A stretch of DNA of 7,514 nucleotides from Candidatus Poribacteria bacterium (GCA_009845505.1 VXZL01000386.1:1-7514), one strand, 5' to 3'. Shown: positions 1 through 7,326, counted from the stretch's first letter. The notes: generated from the sequence alone by a model not told the origin. Numbers and translations: made by a program.

Positions 1-38
1 TGTGGTGTGAGTGGGTTCGGTTAATGCGAGATAAACTT

Positions 39-590
39 TTAGAAATGGTATAAGAAGACAAAAGGATCTCCTGTTTCCGTAATTTCCTTTTCATTAATCG
101 AAAGAGTGAAGTGATCTCCGCTAACGGTCAACTTGAATTTAGACCATTCATTCAATTTTAAAAGTCGGTGAGGTTTCATGTACAGAAGTATCCCTGTCTT
201 TCCAGCAAAGTCGCGACTGAGACACATCACTTTTGATTCAGGGTCGTTTAAAAAAAGATCACTAATGCTACACCAAACTGCCCGACTTCCTTCAACCCTT
301 GCCACAATGGAGATATTTCCAGGACCGCGTTTTTCAAGAGGTTTAACGTTAACTTCAATACTGTAATCTTGCCATGTTCCGTCACCTGTCGTAAGCAAAC
401 GGGCACCCCCTCCGGGGTTTGTCATCTCAAGTTCACCGTCAACGACTTTCCACGATCCGAGTTCGGCATCATGCGCATTAAGCTCCTGCCAATCCTCAAT
501 ATCTCCATTGTCGAAAGTTTCCATAAATGTTCCTGCCAATGCAAAGGAAGTGGAGAAAAAGATGAACCATCCAATCATTGTCAATTTCAT
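39..590 (-). CDS. Secreted LamG/DUF1080-like beta-sandwich protein, probably frame-broken at the C-terminus
   Basis: A 183-residue protein with a clear signal peptide: basic start MK, hydrophobic stretch about residues 5-18, and a likely cleavage site after ALA at 17-19. It is therefore exported; whether it stays periplasmic or is released cannot be seen. The mature part reads like a concanavalin-type jelly roll of the LamG / DUF1080 (3-keto-disaccharide hydrolase-like) kind: TFMETFDNGDIEDW (21-34), SWKVVDGELEM (46-56), WQDYSIEVNVKP (73-84), ISIVARVEG (93-101) and NEWSKFKLTVSGDHFTLSINEKEI (147-170). No catalytic residues can be named, so a sugar-binding or glycosidase role is only a family-level guess. 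The ATG at 588-590 has an AGAGGA ribosome site (599-604) 8 nt upstream. The family normally continues after the 'D-P-F' region with a final G-x-V-G-L...FDNV-type strand pair, but here the frame stops soon after GDPF (175-178). Another frame stays open to the window edge, so a frameshift is suspected. It is a separate unit from pdxH, 173 nt away. Confidence 0.65.
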   Translation of the reverse strand: MKLTMIGWFIFFSTSFALAGTFMETFDNGDIEDWQELNAHDAELGSWKVVDGELEMTNPGGGARLLTTGDGTWQDYSIEVNVKPLEKRGPGNISIVARVEGSRAVWCSISDLFLNDPESKVMCLSRDFAGKTGILLYMKPHRLLKLNEWSKFKLTVSGDHFTLSINEKEITETGDPFVFLYHF

Positions 591-598
591 GAGAATTT

Positions 599-604
599 TC
601 CTCT
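599..604 (-). promoter_or_regulatory. Ribosome binding site of the secreted-protein gene
   Basis: On the minus strand AGAGGA lies 8 nt before the ATG at 588-590. It supports that start, which also gives a well-formed signal peptide. Confidence 0.6.
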
Positions 605-666
605 GGAGTCATTGCCTTTCCCAGTTACAGCAATTAAGAGCGTCTAACCTCTTTCCTTTTCCCAGT

Positions 667-694
667 ACTTTATAAAGACGCAGTTTTAAGTCAA
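667..694 (-). promoter_or_regulatory. Possible sigma70-type promoter for the secreted-protein gene
   Basis: On the minus strand TTGACT (689-694) is followed after 16 nt by TAAAGT (667-672). An overlapping TATAAA at 669-674 would give a 14-nt spacer, which is too short. The -10 match is only moderate. The site sits about 80 nt upstream of the start codon in the only spacer long enough to hold a promoter between pdxH and this gene. The region is AT-rich, so a chance match is possible. Confidence 0.35.
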
Positions 695-721
695 AAAAGG
701 TGCATTATTTACAAAAAGCAC
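693..721 (-). terminator. Weak candidate terminator after pdxH
   Basis: On the minus strand GTGC (718-721) and GCAC (700-703) can form a short stem, followed closely by a run of six T (693-698). A competing AT-rich hairpin just upstream pairs AAAAAG with CTTTTT across TGCAAG. Both stems are short and poor in GC, so intrinsic termination here is only a possibility; it would fit the end of the gcvP-trkA-trkH-pdxH unit. Confidence 0.25.
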
Positions 722-763
722 TTGCATACTTTTTCCACGACTTTGATCGCTATGCATTTGGAT

Positions 764-1408
764 TTACGGCGATAGGCGGGTCATCTCCCATGTCCCATCG
801 GGTTGTAAGGTATAACAGAGGCGGTCGTGGAGGCGACTCGGACATCCCTGCCAGAACTCAAATAGATTCGGCACAACCCGATACCCACCCCAATGCGGCG
901 GACGTGAAATAGTATCAGGTGAATGTCTCTGATCTGCACCTTGGTAACCTTCTGTGAGGTGTACACGACACAAGATAACAAGGCTTTGACGTTCCGTCCA
1001 TACCGCAAGTTGACTGCTCACCGGACGGCTTGCGAAATAGGCATCCGATTCTTCAGGACTCATTTTTTCAACAGTGCCAGTACTCCGAACCTGTCGATCA
1101 AGTTCCCGCCAATAAAATACCAGCGCAGCGTTTGGATTCTCCGCAAGTTCCCGTCCTTTTTGACTCTCATAATCCGTGTAAAAACAGAAACCTCTTGCAT
1201 CAAAGCCTCTAAGCACGACCATTCGAGCAGAGGGAACACCTTGTGGCGTAGCAGTCGCTAACGTCATCGCGTCTGGTAAGTCGAGTTTAGCATCAACCGC
1301 ATCTGCAAACCATTTTTCAAACTGTTCAAACGGATCCAGTGAAGCGTTCTGCTCAAGTAAGTTTCCGTCGTGTGCGTTGTATTCTCTACGGAGTTTATCG
1401 GTGTTCAT
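764..1408 (-). CDS. pdxH: Pyridoxamine/pyridoxine 5'-phosphate oxidase
   Basis: This FMN enzyme oxidises pyridoxamine 5'-phosphate or pyridoxine 5'-phosphate to pyridoxal 5'-phosphate (PLP) with O2, releasing H2O2. It is cytosolic and dimeric, and acts in PLP synthesis and salvage. The protein has 214 residues, normal for the family (about 210-220). Visible hallmarks are the N-terminal DPFEQFEKWFADA segment (25-37), the FMN-binding stretch ARMVVLRGFDARGFCFYTDYESQKGREL (61-88), the LDRQVR strand (103-108), AYFASRPVSSQLAVW (123-137), QS at 141-142, RPPHWGGYRV (169-178), EFWQG (184-188), the PLP-contacting RLHDR (192-196), and the family-typical end RLSP. Most relatives have Lys where R67 stands in VVLR. 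Residues 143-167 are unusually divergent, but their length matches the family, so I read the gene as intact. The ATG lies 3 nt after the trkH stop, with a strong GGAGAAGG site (1415-1422) inside the end of trkH. It is the last gene of the cluster. Confidence 0.93.
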   Translation of the reverse strand: MNTDKLRREYNAHDGNLLEQNASLDPFEQFEKWFADAVDAKLDLPDAMTLATATPQGVPSARMVVLRGFDARGFCFYTDYESQKGRELAENPNAALVFYWRELDRQVRSTGTVEKMSPEESDAYFASRPVSSQLAVWTERQSLVILCRVHLTEGYQGADQRHSPDTISRPPHWGGYRVVPNLFEFWQGCPSRLHDRLCYTLQPDGTWEMTRLSP

Positions 1409-1411
1409 AAA

Positions 1412-2920
1412 TTACCTTCTCCAGAAATTCGGTGAAAAAAGAATTAGCACGGTATAAAGTTCCAAGCGTCCCAGCAACATACAGAAGGACAGGACGTATT
1501 TTCCAGTGGTGTGAATATGGGCGTAGTTATCCGTCGGGCCTACGCTACCGAGACCGGGACCGATGTTGCCCATGGTCGCAATCGTTGCCCCCGCAGCACT
1601 GACAAGGTCAAGTCCTAAAGTTGTCATGATGCAGGTTACAATCGCAAAAATTCCGATGAAAAAGAAAAAGAAACCCAGAACATTCGTCATCACTTCGGGC
1701 GGAACAACTCGGTCATTCACCCGAATCGGCAGCACAGCATGCGGGAAGATAAGGCGTTTGATTTCAGCGCCGCTCTGTTTGATGAGGAGGAGAAACCGAA
1801 CCTGTTTCATGCCACCGCCTGTCGAACCTGCACAGCCACCGTAGAACATGAGTGTTACTAAGATGAACTGGGAGAGTGCGGGCCACTGTTCATAATCAGC
1901 AGTGCCGTAACCTGTCGTTGTGATGATTGCCATCACCTGAAATGTAGCATAGCGGAGTGAGGTCCACATCGAATCGTAAGGGATGTCGCCATTTACCTGA
2001 AATCTGATGGTATTCCACGAGATGAGGGTAATGCTCACAGCAATAACGATACAATAGAACTTGAATTCAGTATCTCGAAAGTAGGCTTTGAAATCACCCC
2101 GGAGCACACGATAGTGCAGTGCGAAATTCGTGCCAGCGAGGAACATAAAGAAACTAATCACCATGTCAACGTAGACACTATCATAATGCCCAATGCTGGC
2201 ATTTTTTGTTGAAAATCCGCCGGTCGCCATTGTTCCAAAGGTATGGCAGAGCGAGTCAAACAGCGACATTCCTCCCAACATCAGTAGAACTGTTTCAAGG
2301 AGAGAGAGTAGCAGATAAACACCCCAGAGCAGCTTAGCCGTCTGTGCAATGCGAGGCGTGATCCGATCAGTTTCGGGTCCCGGTGCTTCGGCGCGAAAAA
2401 GCTGCATGCCACCGACACCGAGCAGCGGCAGAATCGCAACAGCCAGAACAACGATCCCCATACCACCAAGCCAGTGTGAGAAGCTCCGCCAGAAGAGCAT
2501 TGCGTGAGAGAGGGTTTCAATTTCTGTCAGGACAGTCGCACCGGTTGTTGTAAACCCCGCCATAGATTCAAAATAACAGAAGGAAAACGCTATCCACGGT
2601 GAGCGTCCTGCGATATGAAATACGCCCGCCAGCAGATACGGAAGTGAACCAAAGAGTGCAACCGTTACCCAACCCATAGCCACGACAGCAAAACCTTCGC
2701 GTATGCCGAGTTCCTCCCGCCGTGCTCGAAAACTAAAACGGAGGATGAGACCCGCAACCAAGGTAATTATTAGTGAGATGACGAATGCCCGTAAATCGGT
2801 ACTTATGATTTCAGCTGCTACTGTATGATAGTAGATACCTACTGCGACCGGAAACAGCATGGTCCCCGCGAGACAGATAAGCAAATTACCGAGCGTGTAA
2901 AAGATTAATTTAAGACTCAT
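1412..2920 (-). CDS. trkH: Trk-type potassium uptake channel subunit TrkH
   Basis: Inner-membrane K+ channel subunit of the SKT superfamily (TrkH/KtrB/HKT), which imports K+ under control of the TrkA ring. It has 502 residues, close to the usual 480-500 for TrkH and longer than typical KtrB. The sequence is hydrophobic throughout, with four membrane-pore-membrane repeats. The four selectivity-filter loops are visible: TTTGA (124-128), ATGGFS (232-237), TTTGYGT (334-340) and GNIGPG (451-456). The gating-loop region GGCAGSTGGGMK (361-372) follows the third filter, and LLGRLELYTVLILF (482-495) is the conserved last helix. Two extra N-terminal helices (about 5-31 and 44-62) before the first repeat are also a TrkH trait. 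All four filter glycines are present (G127, G234, G337, G454), so it should be functional. Its ATG (2918-2920) follows the trkA stop with no gap and has only a weak AGAG site (2926-2929), so it probably depends on trkA translation. Confidence 0.95.
   Translation of the reverse strand: MSLKLIFYTLGNLLICLAGTMLFPVAVGIYYHTVAAEIISTDLRAFVISLIITLVAGLILRFSFRARREELGIREGFAVVAMGWVTVALFGSLPYLLAGVFHIAGRSPWIAFSFCYFESMAGFTTTGATVLTEIETLSHAMLFWRSFSHWLGGMGIVVLAVAILPLLGVGGMQLFRAEAPGPETDRITPRIAQTAKLLWGVYLLLSLLETVLLMLGGMSLFDSLCHTFGTMATGGFSTKNASIGHYDSVYVDMVISFFMFLAGTNFALHYRVLRGDFKAYFRDTEFKFYCIVIAVSITLISWNTIRFQVNGDIPYDSMWTSLRYATFQVMAIITTTGYGTADYEQWPALSQFILVTLMFYGGCAGSTGGGMKQVRFLLLIKQSGAEIKRLIFPHAVLPIRVNDRVVPPEVMTNVLGFFFFFIGIFAIVTCIMTTLGLDLVSAAGATIATMGNIGPGLGSVGPTDNYAHIHTTGKYVLSFCMLLGRLELYTVLILFSPNFWRR
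1415..1422 (-). promoter_or_regulatory. Ribosome binding site of pdxH, overlapping the end of trkH
   Basis: On the minus strand GGAGAAGG lies 6 nt before the pdxH ATG and spans the last trkH codons. It fixes the pdxH start and implies that ribosomes finishing trkH can reinitiate on pdxH. Confidence 0.7.
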
Positions 2921-4330
2921 TTAATCTCTACGTTCTGCGAATAGATCCTCGACAACCGGAATTGCCCCTGGTAAGCTGAAGACGATGACGCGATCTGTGG
3001 GTTGAATAACGGATTGTCCCGTTGGGATAATGAGTCTATCCCGTCGAATGATCGCGCCAATAAAGGCGTTCTCGGGAAATTTTGTTTTAAAAGAGACGAG
3101 CTCTTTGTGGGCGATTTTCGAGTTAATGCCAGCGACGATCTCAATAACTTCAGCATCTATTCCGTGGAGTGAGGCAACAGAGATGATCTGTCCACGGCGA
3201 ATAAGGCGCAAAATATTGCTGACAACCGTCAGATGCCGGCTGACTGCGCCATCGAGTCGCGGAATGCGTGCTAACAAGGGGAGGTAGCGGGGCTGCTGAA
3301 CGAGGGCAAGTACACGCTGCGCGCCGTTTTCTTTCGCTGTCATACATGCCATAATATCGTTTTCATCGTCCCCTGTAACCGAGATGAACCCGTTAACTGC
3401 CTCTACGCCAGCTTCCTCAAGGAGCCTGAACTGGAGATAATTGCCTTGCAAAACGGTTGTACGTTTTAGGCTTTGGGATGCTAATGCCGCCTTCTCTGGA
3501 TCGGCTTCAATCAGTTTGACGTTGGTATCTCTTTCTTCAAGCACACGCGCAAGTTCGATACCAATAGGACTCGCCCCTACAATAATGACCCGGTCCAGCT
3601 GCTGGTGGAACGTGATGCCGCTAATACGCAGCAATTGTTCAACTGCTATCGTACTGCCAATGACAAATACTTCGTCCCCTTGTTGCAGCGCGTCACTGCC
3701 GCTTGGAATGATAATGTGTCGATTGCCGTTATTTATTGGATGTCCATTATTGGAAGAACGTCCTGGGCGACTAATAGCAGCAAATCGGATGTCGCTAAGG
3801 AGACCATTCGCGTCTAATTCAGCAAGCGATTTACCGATCAACGGATTGGACTGTTTAATCCGAAAAGAGACGAGTTGGACGCTGCCGTCCTCAAAATCGA
3901 CAATCTCTCGTGCCTCGGGAACCTGTAAAAGTCGGACAAATTCAGCAACGCAGAGTCGCTCTGGATTCACCAGCAGATCGATGCCGAAGTCTTTCGGGGT
4001 CAAATCGCTTTCTGTAGAGAAATAGTCAGGACTTGAAACGCGCGCTATTTTTGTGCTGACTTTGTATCTATCGGCTATCTGACAGGCGAGCATATTAATT
4101 TCATCGCTATTCGTAACGGCGATAATCAGATTCGCTTCGTCGATACCAGCAGTTTTCAGAAGCCGGGGTGATGCTCCCGATCCGCGTAGCGTCTGTAGGT
4201 CCAACTGCTCATTCACTCGGTCGCAAGCGGCTTGGGATTCGTCAATGAGCACAACATCGTTCGCTTGGGCGGTGAGGAGTTTGGCAATATGAAATCCGAC
4301 CTCTCCCGCGCCTATAATTATTGCTTTCAT
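2921..4330 (-). CDS. trkA: Trk potassium uptake system regulatory protein TrkA
   Basis: Cytosolic nucleotide-binding subunit that forms a gating ring under TrkH; NAD(H) and ATP/ADP binding to its RCK domains is known to alter channel opening. It has 469 residues, the full two-module length (E. coli TrkA is about 458). First module: RCK_N about 1-125, with GAGEVG at 7-12 and an acidic residue after the second strand (VVLIDES, 26-32), then RCK_C about 145-235. Second module: RCK_N about 246-365, with GASPIG at 252-257 and VKLIEADP at 271-278, then RCK_C about 380-467. The second dinucleotide motif has Ser254 where the middle glycine is usual. The first RCK_C carries an Asn/Gly-rich stretch (about 189-203) that looks like an insertion. 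It lies 23 nt downstream of gcvP; no good Shine-Dalgarno precedes its ATG. Its stop abuts the trkH start codon, consistent with the two being made together. Confidence 0.95.
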   Translation of the reverse strand: MKAIIIGAGEVGFHIAKLLTAQANDVVLIDESQAACDRVNEQLDLQTLRGSGASPRLLKTAGIDEANLIIAVTNSDEINMLACQIADRYKVSTKIARVSSPDYFSTESDLTPKDFGIDLLVNPERLCVAEFVRLLQVPEAREIVDFEDGSVQLVSFRIKQSNPLIGKSLAELDANGLLSDIRFAAISRPGRSSNNGHPINNGNRHIIIPSGSDALQQGDEVFVIGSTIAVEQLLRISGITFHQQLDRVIIVGASPIGIELARVLEERDTNVKLIEADPEKAALASQSLKRTTVLQGNYLQFRLLEEAGVEAVNGFISVTGDDENDIMACMTAKENGAQRVLALVQQPRYLPLLARIPRLDGAVSRHLTVVSNILRLIRRGQIISVASLHGIDAEVIEIVAGINSKIAHKELVSFKTKFPENAFIGAIIRRDRLIIPTGQSVIQPTDRVIVFSLPGAIPVVEDLFAERRD

Positions 4331-4353
4331 GTTTTATCAGTATCGGTTGTTAA

Positions 4354-7194
4354 TTATTCAGATTCGTATTCCTCAAGTGGTGGGCAGGCACACATGAGAT
4401 TTCTATCTCCATAGACTTCATTAATACGGGCAACGGAGGGCCAGAATTTAGCGTCACGTACCCACGGCTTCGGAAATGCCGCTTTTTCACGTGAATAGGG
4501 GTGCTCCCATTCAGTCTGGACGACCATTTCTGCCGTATGCGGCGCGTTTTTCAGAACATTGTCTGTTCGACTGATAGCCCCTGTTTCTATTTCTGCGATC
4601 TCTTCGCGTATTGAAATCAGCGCATCACAGAAACGCTCCAATTCTGCTCTCGATTCGCTTTCTGTCGGTTCAATCATCATCGTGCCAAGCACGGGCCAAG
4701 AGACGGTTGGGGCGTGGAATCCATAGTCCATCAGACGCTTTGCAACATCCGTTACCTCTATATCAGCACTCTTTTTGAAGGCACGCAAATCAATGATACA
4801 TTCGTGTGCGACTAAGCCACACTTCCCGGTATAAAGCACAGGATAGTGTCCTGCAAGCCGTTTTGCGATGTAATTGGCATTGAGGATCGCGACTTCTGTT
4901 GCCGATTTAAGTCCATCCGCCCCCATCATAGCGATGTATGCCCAAGAGATAGGCAGAATGCCAGGGCTTCCCCACGGTGCTGCGGATACAGCCCCTATTC
5001 CTTTCTGACCACCGACAGGGACAAGTGGATGTGTCGGTAAGAAGTCTGTGAGATGCCCCTTGACACCAATCGGTCCCATCCCCGGTCCGCCACCGCCGTG
5101 CGGGATACAGAAGGTTTTGTGGAGGTTCAGATGGCAAACGTCTGCGCCGATATCGCCAGGTCGTCCAATGCCGACGAGGGCATTCAGATTCGCGCCATCC
5201 ATGTAGACCTGTCCACCGGATTGATGAACAATATCGCATATCTCGCGGATATTCTCTTCAAAGACCCCGTGGGTTGATGGATACGTAATCATGGCGGCGG
5301 CGAGGTTCTCACGATGCATATCTGCTTTCACTCGGAGGTCCTCAAGATCAATATTTCCCTCCGAATCGCATGCCACGACGACGACTTGCATGCCTGCCAT
5401 TACCGCGCTTGCTGGGTTTGTGCCGTGAGCAGAGGTCGGGATTAAGCAGACGTTGCGATGTGCTTCATTCCGGCTCTGGTGATATTTACGAATGACTAAC
5501 AATCCGGCATATTCGCCTTGCGAACCGGCGTTCGGTTGCAATGAGATACCGCTGTAACCTGTTATCTCGGCTAACCACGTCTCCAATTGCGAAAAGAGAT
5601 GCGCGTAACCTTTGGCTTGTTCGCGCGGGGCAAACGGATGGAGTTTGCTGAACTCGCGCCATGTCACCGGAATCATCTCCGCTGTTGCGTTAAGTTTCAT
5701 CGTGCAAGAGCCCAAAGGAATCATCGCATTCACAAGGGAGAGGTCTTTGGCTTGAAGTCTGTGGATATAGCGGAGCATCTCAGTTTCAGAATGATACCTG
5801 TTGAAAATAGGATGTGTCAGATACGGACTTTCGCGTTGTAAATCGGGCGGAATACCGCTTGTGGACAAAGTTTTCAAGCTTGTCTTGGCACCAAATATTT
5901 CAAGAAGTTCTTCAACGTCTGCTGATGTCGTTGTTTCGTCTAAAGAGATGCCGATGTGTGTTGTATCAAGTACCCGAAGGTTAATTTTTCTGGCGTTGGC
6001 AGCAGTTAGAATATCCGCTGCTCCTTCTGGAACAGTGACAGAAAGTGTATCAAAAGTCGGACATTCACCTGTCGTGTAGCCACTTTCTTCAAGTCCAGCA
6101 CGCAGGGTGCAGGTGAGCGAATGTATCTGTTCCGTGATGTGCTTAAGCCCTGTCGGTCCATGGTAAACCGCATACATGCCCGCCATAACGGCGAGTAGCA
6201 CTTGCGCCGTGCAGATGTTACTTGTCGCTTTTTCACGCCGGATGTGCTGTTCCCGTGTTTGGAGTGCCAACCGGATAGCCGGTTTGCCGTTTGCATCATG
6301 GGATACGCCTGCAATCCGTCCGGGGATACTCCGTTTAAGCTCTTCATGTGTAGAGAGAAAAGCTGCGTGGGGACCGCCATATCCAAGCGGAACGCCAAAC
6401 CGTTGCGAGTTGCCGATAGCAATATCTGCACCGAATTCGCCAGGAGGCTTTAATAACACGAGTGCTAATAGGTCTGTGGCGGTAAGAAATAATCCACCAG
6501 CGGCATGCACCTGTTCAGCAAATGGATGATAATCGTAAATCGCACCATCTGTGGCGGGATATTGCACGATGGCACCTAAGATCGGTGTGTCAAAATTGAC
6601 ATCCCGGTGGTCCCCGATTTGTAATTCAATGCCGAGGGGTTCAGCGCGTGTTTGTAGAACAGCGATCGTTTGTGGATGACACGTTTCTGATACAAAAAAA
6701 GTTCGACTGATCTGCTGCGGTACATTTGCAACACACATTCCCATCGCTTCCGCGGCAGCTGTTGCCTCGTCAAGAAGTGAGGCGTTCGCAACGGGTAAGC
6801 CTGTTAAGTCAATGACCATTGTCTGAAAGTTAAGAAGTGCTTCCAAACGTCCCTGTGAGATCTCGGCTTGATAGGGTGTATATTGCGTGTACCAGCCTGG
6901 GTTCTCCAGAATGTTCCGTTGAATCACTGGCGGGACAAAGCAGTTGTAGTATCCCATTCCGATAAAAGAACGGAAAACCTGATTTTCGGACGCAAGCTCT
7001 TTTAATGCCGAAAGTGCTTCCGGTTCTGACTTTGAACCACCCACATTTCCATCTAAACTCAAGGCTGACGATGACCGAATGTCCGATGGTACAACGTCTT
7101 CGATAAAATCTGTCATCGAAGAATAGCCGAGCGTCGTCAACATCAGTTCGATGTCTTCTGAACGGGGACCGACGTGTCGATTTGCAAAAGTCAC
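4354..7194 (-). CDS. gcvP: Glycine dehydrogenase (decarboxylating), P-protein of the glycine cleavage system
   Basis: PLP-dependent enzyme that decarboxylates glycine and passes the aminomethyl group to the lipoyl arm of GcvH. It is the single-chain form: 946 residues from the start chosen here, against about 957 in E. coli, rather than the split GcvPA/GcvPB pair. The N-terminal half (about 3-430) begins FANRHVGP and includes the GYGGPHAAF segment. The C-terminal half (about 460-940) has [12 protein letters not shown] (491-502), [10 protein letters not shown] (588-597), [12 protein letters not shown] (664-675), the PLP-lysine motif HLNLHKTF with Lys693, the glycine-rich GGGGPGMGP loop (700-708), and the terminal [11 protein letters not shown] (933-943). 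I chose GTG at 7192-7194 because AAAGGAAAG (7201-7209) sits just upstream and homologues start near FANRH. The frame extends to TTG at 7227, which would add 11 atypical residues. gcvT and gcvH are not in view. It is the first gene of the trkA-trkH-pdxH run and is preceded by a structured leader. Confidence 0.96.
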   Translation of the reverse strand: MTFANRHVGPRSEDIELMLTTLGYSSMTDFIEDVVPSDIRSSSALSLDGNVGGSKSEPEALSALKELASENQVFRSFIGMGYYNCFVPPVIQRNILENPGWYTQYTPYQAEISQGRLEALLNFQTMVIDLTGLPVANASLLDEATAAAEAMGMCVANVPQQISRTFFVSETCHPQTIAVLQTRAEPLGIELQIGDHRDVNFDTPILGAIVQYPATDGAIYDYHPFAEQVHAAGGLFLTATDLLALVLLKPPGEFGADIAIGNSQRFGVPLGYGGPHAAFLSTHEELKRSIPGRIAGVSHDANGKPAIRLALQTREQHIRREKATSNICTAQVLLAVMAGMYAVYHGPTGLKHITEQIHSLTCTLRAGLEESGYTTGECPTFDTLSVTVPEGAADILTAANARKINLRVLDTTHIGISLDETTTSADVEELLEIFGAKTSLKTLSTSGIPPDLQRESPYLTHPIFNRYHSETEMLRYIHRLQAKDLSLVNAMIPLGSCTMKLNATAEMIPVTWREFSKLHPFAPREQAKGYAHLFSQLETWLAEITGYSGISLQPNAGSQGEYAGLLVIRKYHQSRNEAHRNVCLIPTSAHGTNPASAVMAGMQVVVVACDSEGNIDLEDLRVKADMHRENLAAAMITYPSTHGVFEENIREICDIVHQSGGQVYMDGANLNALVGIGRPGDIGADVCHLNLHKTFCIPHGGGGPGMGPIGVKGHLTDFLPTHPLVPVGGQKGIGAVSAAPWGSPGILPISWAYIAMMGADGLKSATEVAILNANYIAKRLAGHYPVLYTGKCGLVAHECIIDLRAFKKSADIEVTDVAKRLMDYGFHAPTVSWPVLGTMMIEPTESESRAELERFCDALISIREEIAEIETGAISRTDNVLKNAPHTAEMVVQTEWEHPYSREKAAFPKPWVRDAKFWPSVARINEVYGDRNLMCACPPLEEYESE

Positions 7195-7200
7195 AGTTAT

Positions 7201-7209
7201 CTTTCCTTT
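7201..7209 (-). promoter_or_regulatory. Ribosome binding site that decides the gcvP start (GTG 7194)
   Basis: On the minus strand AAAGGAAAG ends 6 nt before GTG 7192-7194, with the AAGGA core 9 nt away. No comparable site precedes the TTG at 7225-7227. This purine-rich site would be translated if the TTG were used, which argues for the shorter protein. Confidence 0.65.
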
Positions 7210-7224
7210 AAAGAATGCAATAAA

Positions 7225-7245
7225 CAAACTAACGGATGAAGTTTG
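7225..7245 (-). promoter_or_regulatory. Small hairpin just upstream of the gcvP ribosome binding site
   Basis: The plus strand has caaact (7225-7230) and agtttg (7240-7245), a 6-bp inverted repeat around a 9-nt loop. A second agtttg at 7291-7296 could compete for the same caaact. The position, 15 nt from the ribosome site, would suit control of translation or transcript elongation, but a 6-bp repeat can occur by chance. Confidence 0.3.
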
Positions 7246-7250
7246 GTAGT

Positions 7251-7326
7251 ATCAACGCTCTACCTGCCTTTCACATTTTTCTTGACTGATAGTTTGCCTT
7301 TGGAACAGGCACGATGGAGCGTTGAT
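7251..7326. repeat. 76-nt segment bounded by a perfect 10-bp inverted repeat in the gcvP leader
   Basis: atcaacgctc (7251-7260) is matched exactly by its reverse complement gagcgttgat (7317-7326). Inside, tgccttt occurs twice (7265-7271 and 7295-7301), and aggca (7307-7311) can pair with either copy: with the first it extends the long stem, with the second it makes a 5-bp hairpin with a 7-nt loop. The segment lies 57 nt upstream of the gcvP start. It could be a cis-acting RNA structure or a small palindromic repeat element; no target-site duplication is visible at its edges, and it matches no RNA family I can recognise. Confidence 0.5.

Noticed and set aside
781..1008. Frameshift in pdxH, suggested by odd residues 143-167 and an overlapping 75-residue frame
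   Set aside because: The distance from the QS motif to RPPHW is 26 residues, as in E. coli PdxH, and the correct motifs flank it in one frame. The overlapping frame gives no PdxH-like sequence.
3441..4025. 194-residue plus-strand open frame opposite trkA
   Set aside because: It lies wholly antisense to the well-supported trkA gene, has no ribosome site or recognisable domain, and its Ser/Arg-rich composition is what the complement of trkA codons gives.
4907..5239. 110-residue minus-strand frame inside gcvP, and similar frames elsewhere
   Set aside because: An out-of-frame shadow of conserved gcvP sequence (Trp/Arg/Cys-rich, with no family resemblance).
7260..7320. Glycine riboswitch upstream of gcvP
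   Set aside because: The place is right, and the minus strand has fragments vaguely like the aptamer core (CCAAAGGCAAAC, ATCAGTCAAG), but the conserved core blocks and the closing GGAC-type segment are not there. I would not call it without a covariance-model hit.
7251..7326. tRNA-like gene (76 nt with a long closing stem)
   Set aside because: The closing stem is 10 bp instead of 7, there is no T-arm sequence with TTC, no D-arm or anticodon arm fits, and no acceptor CCA-type end is present.
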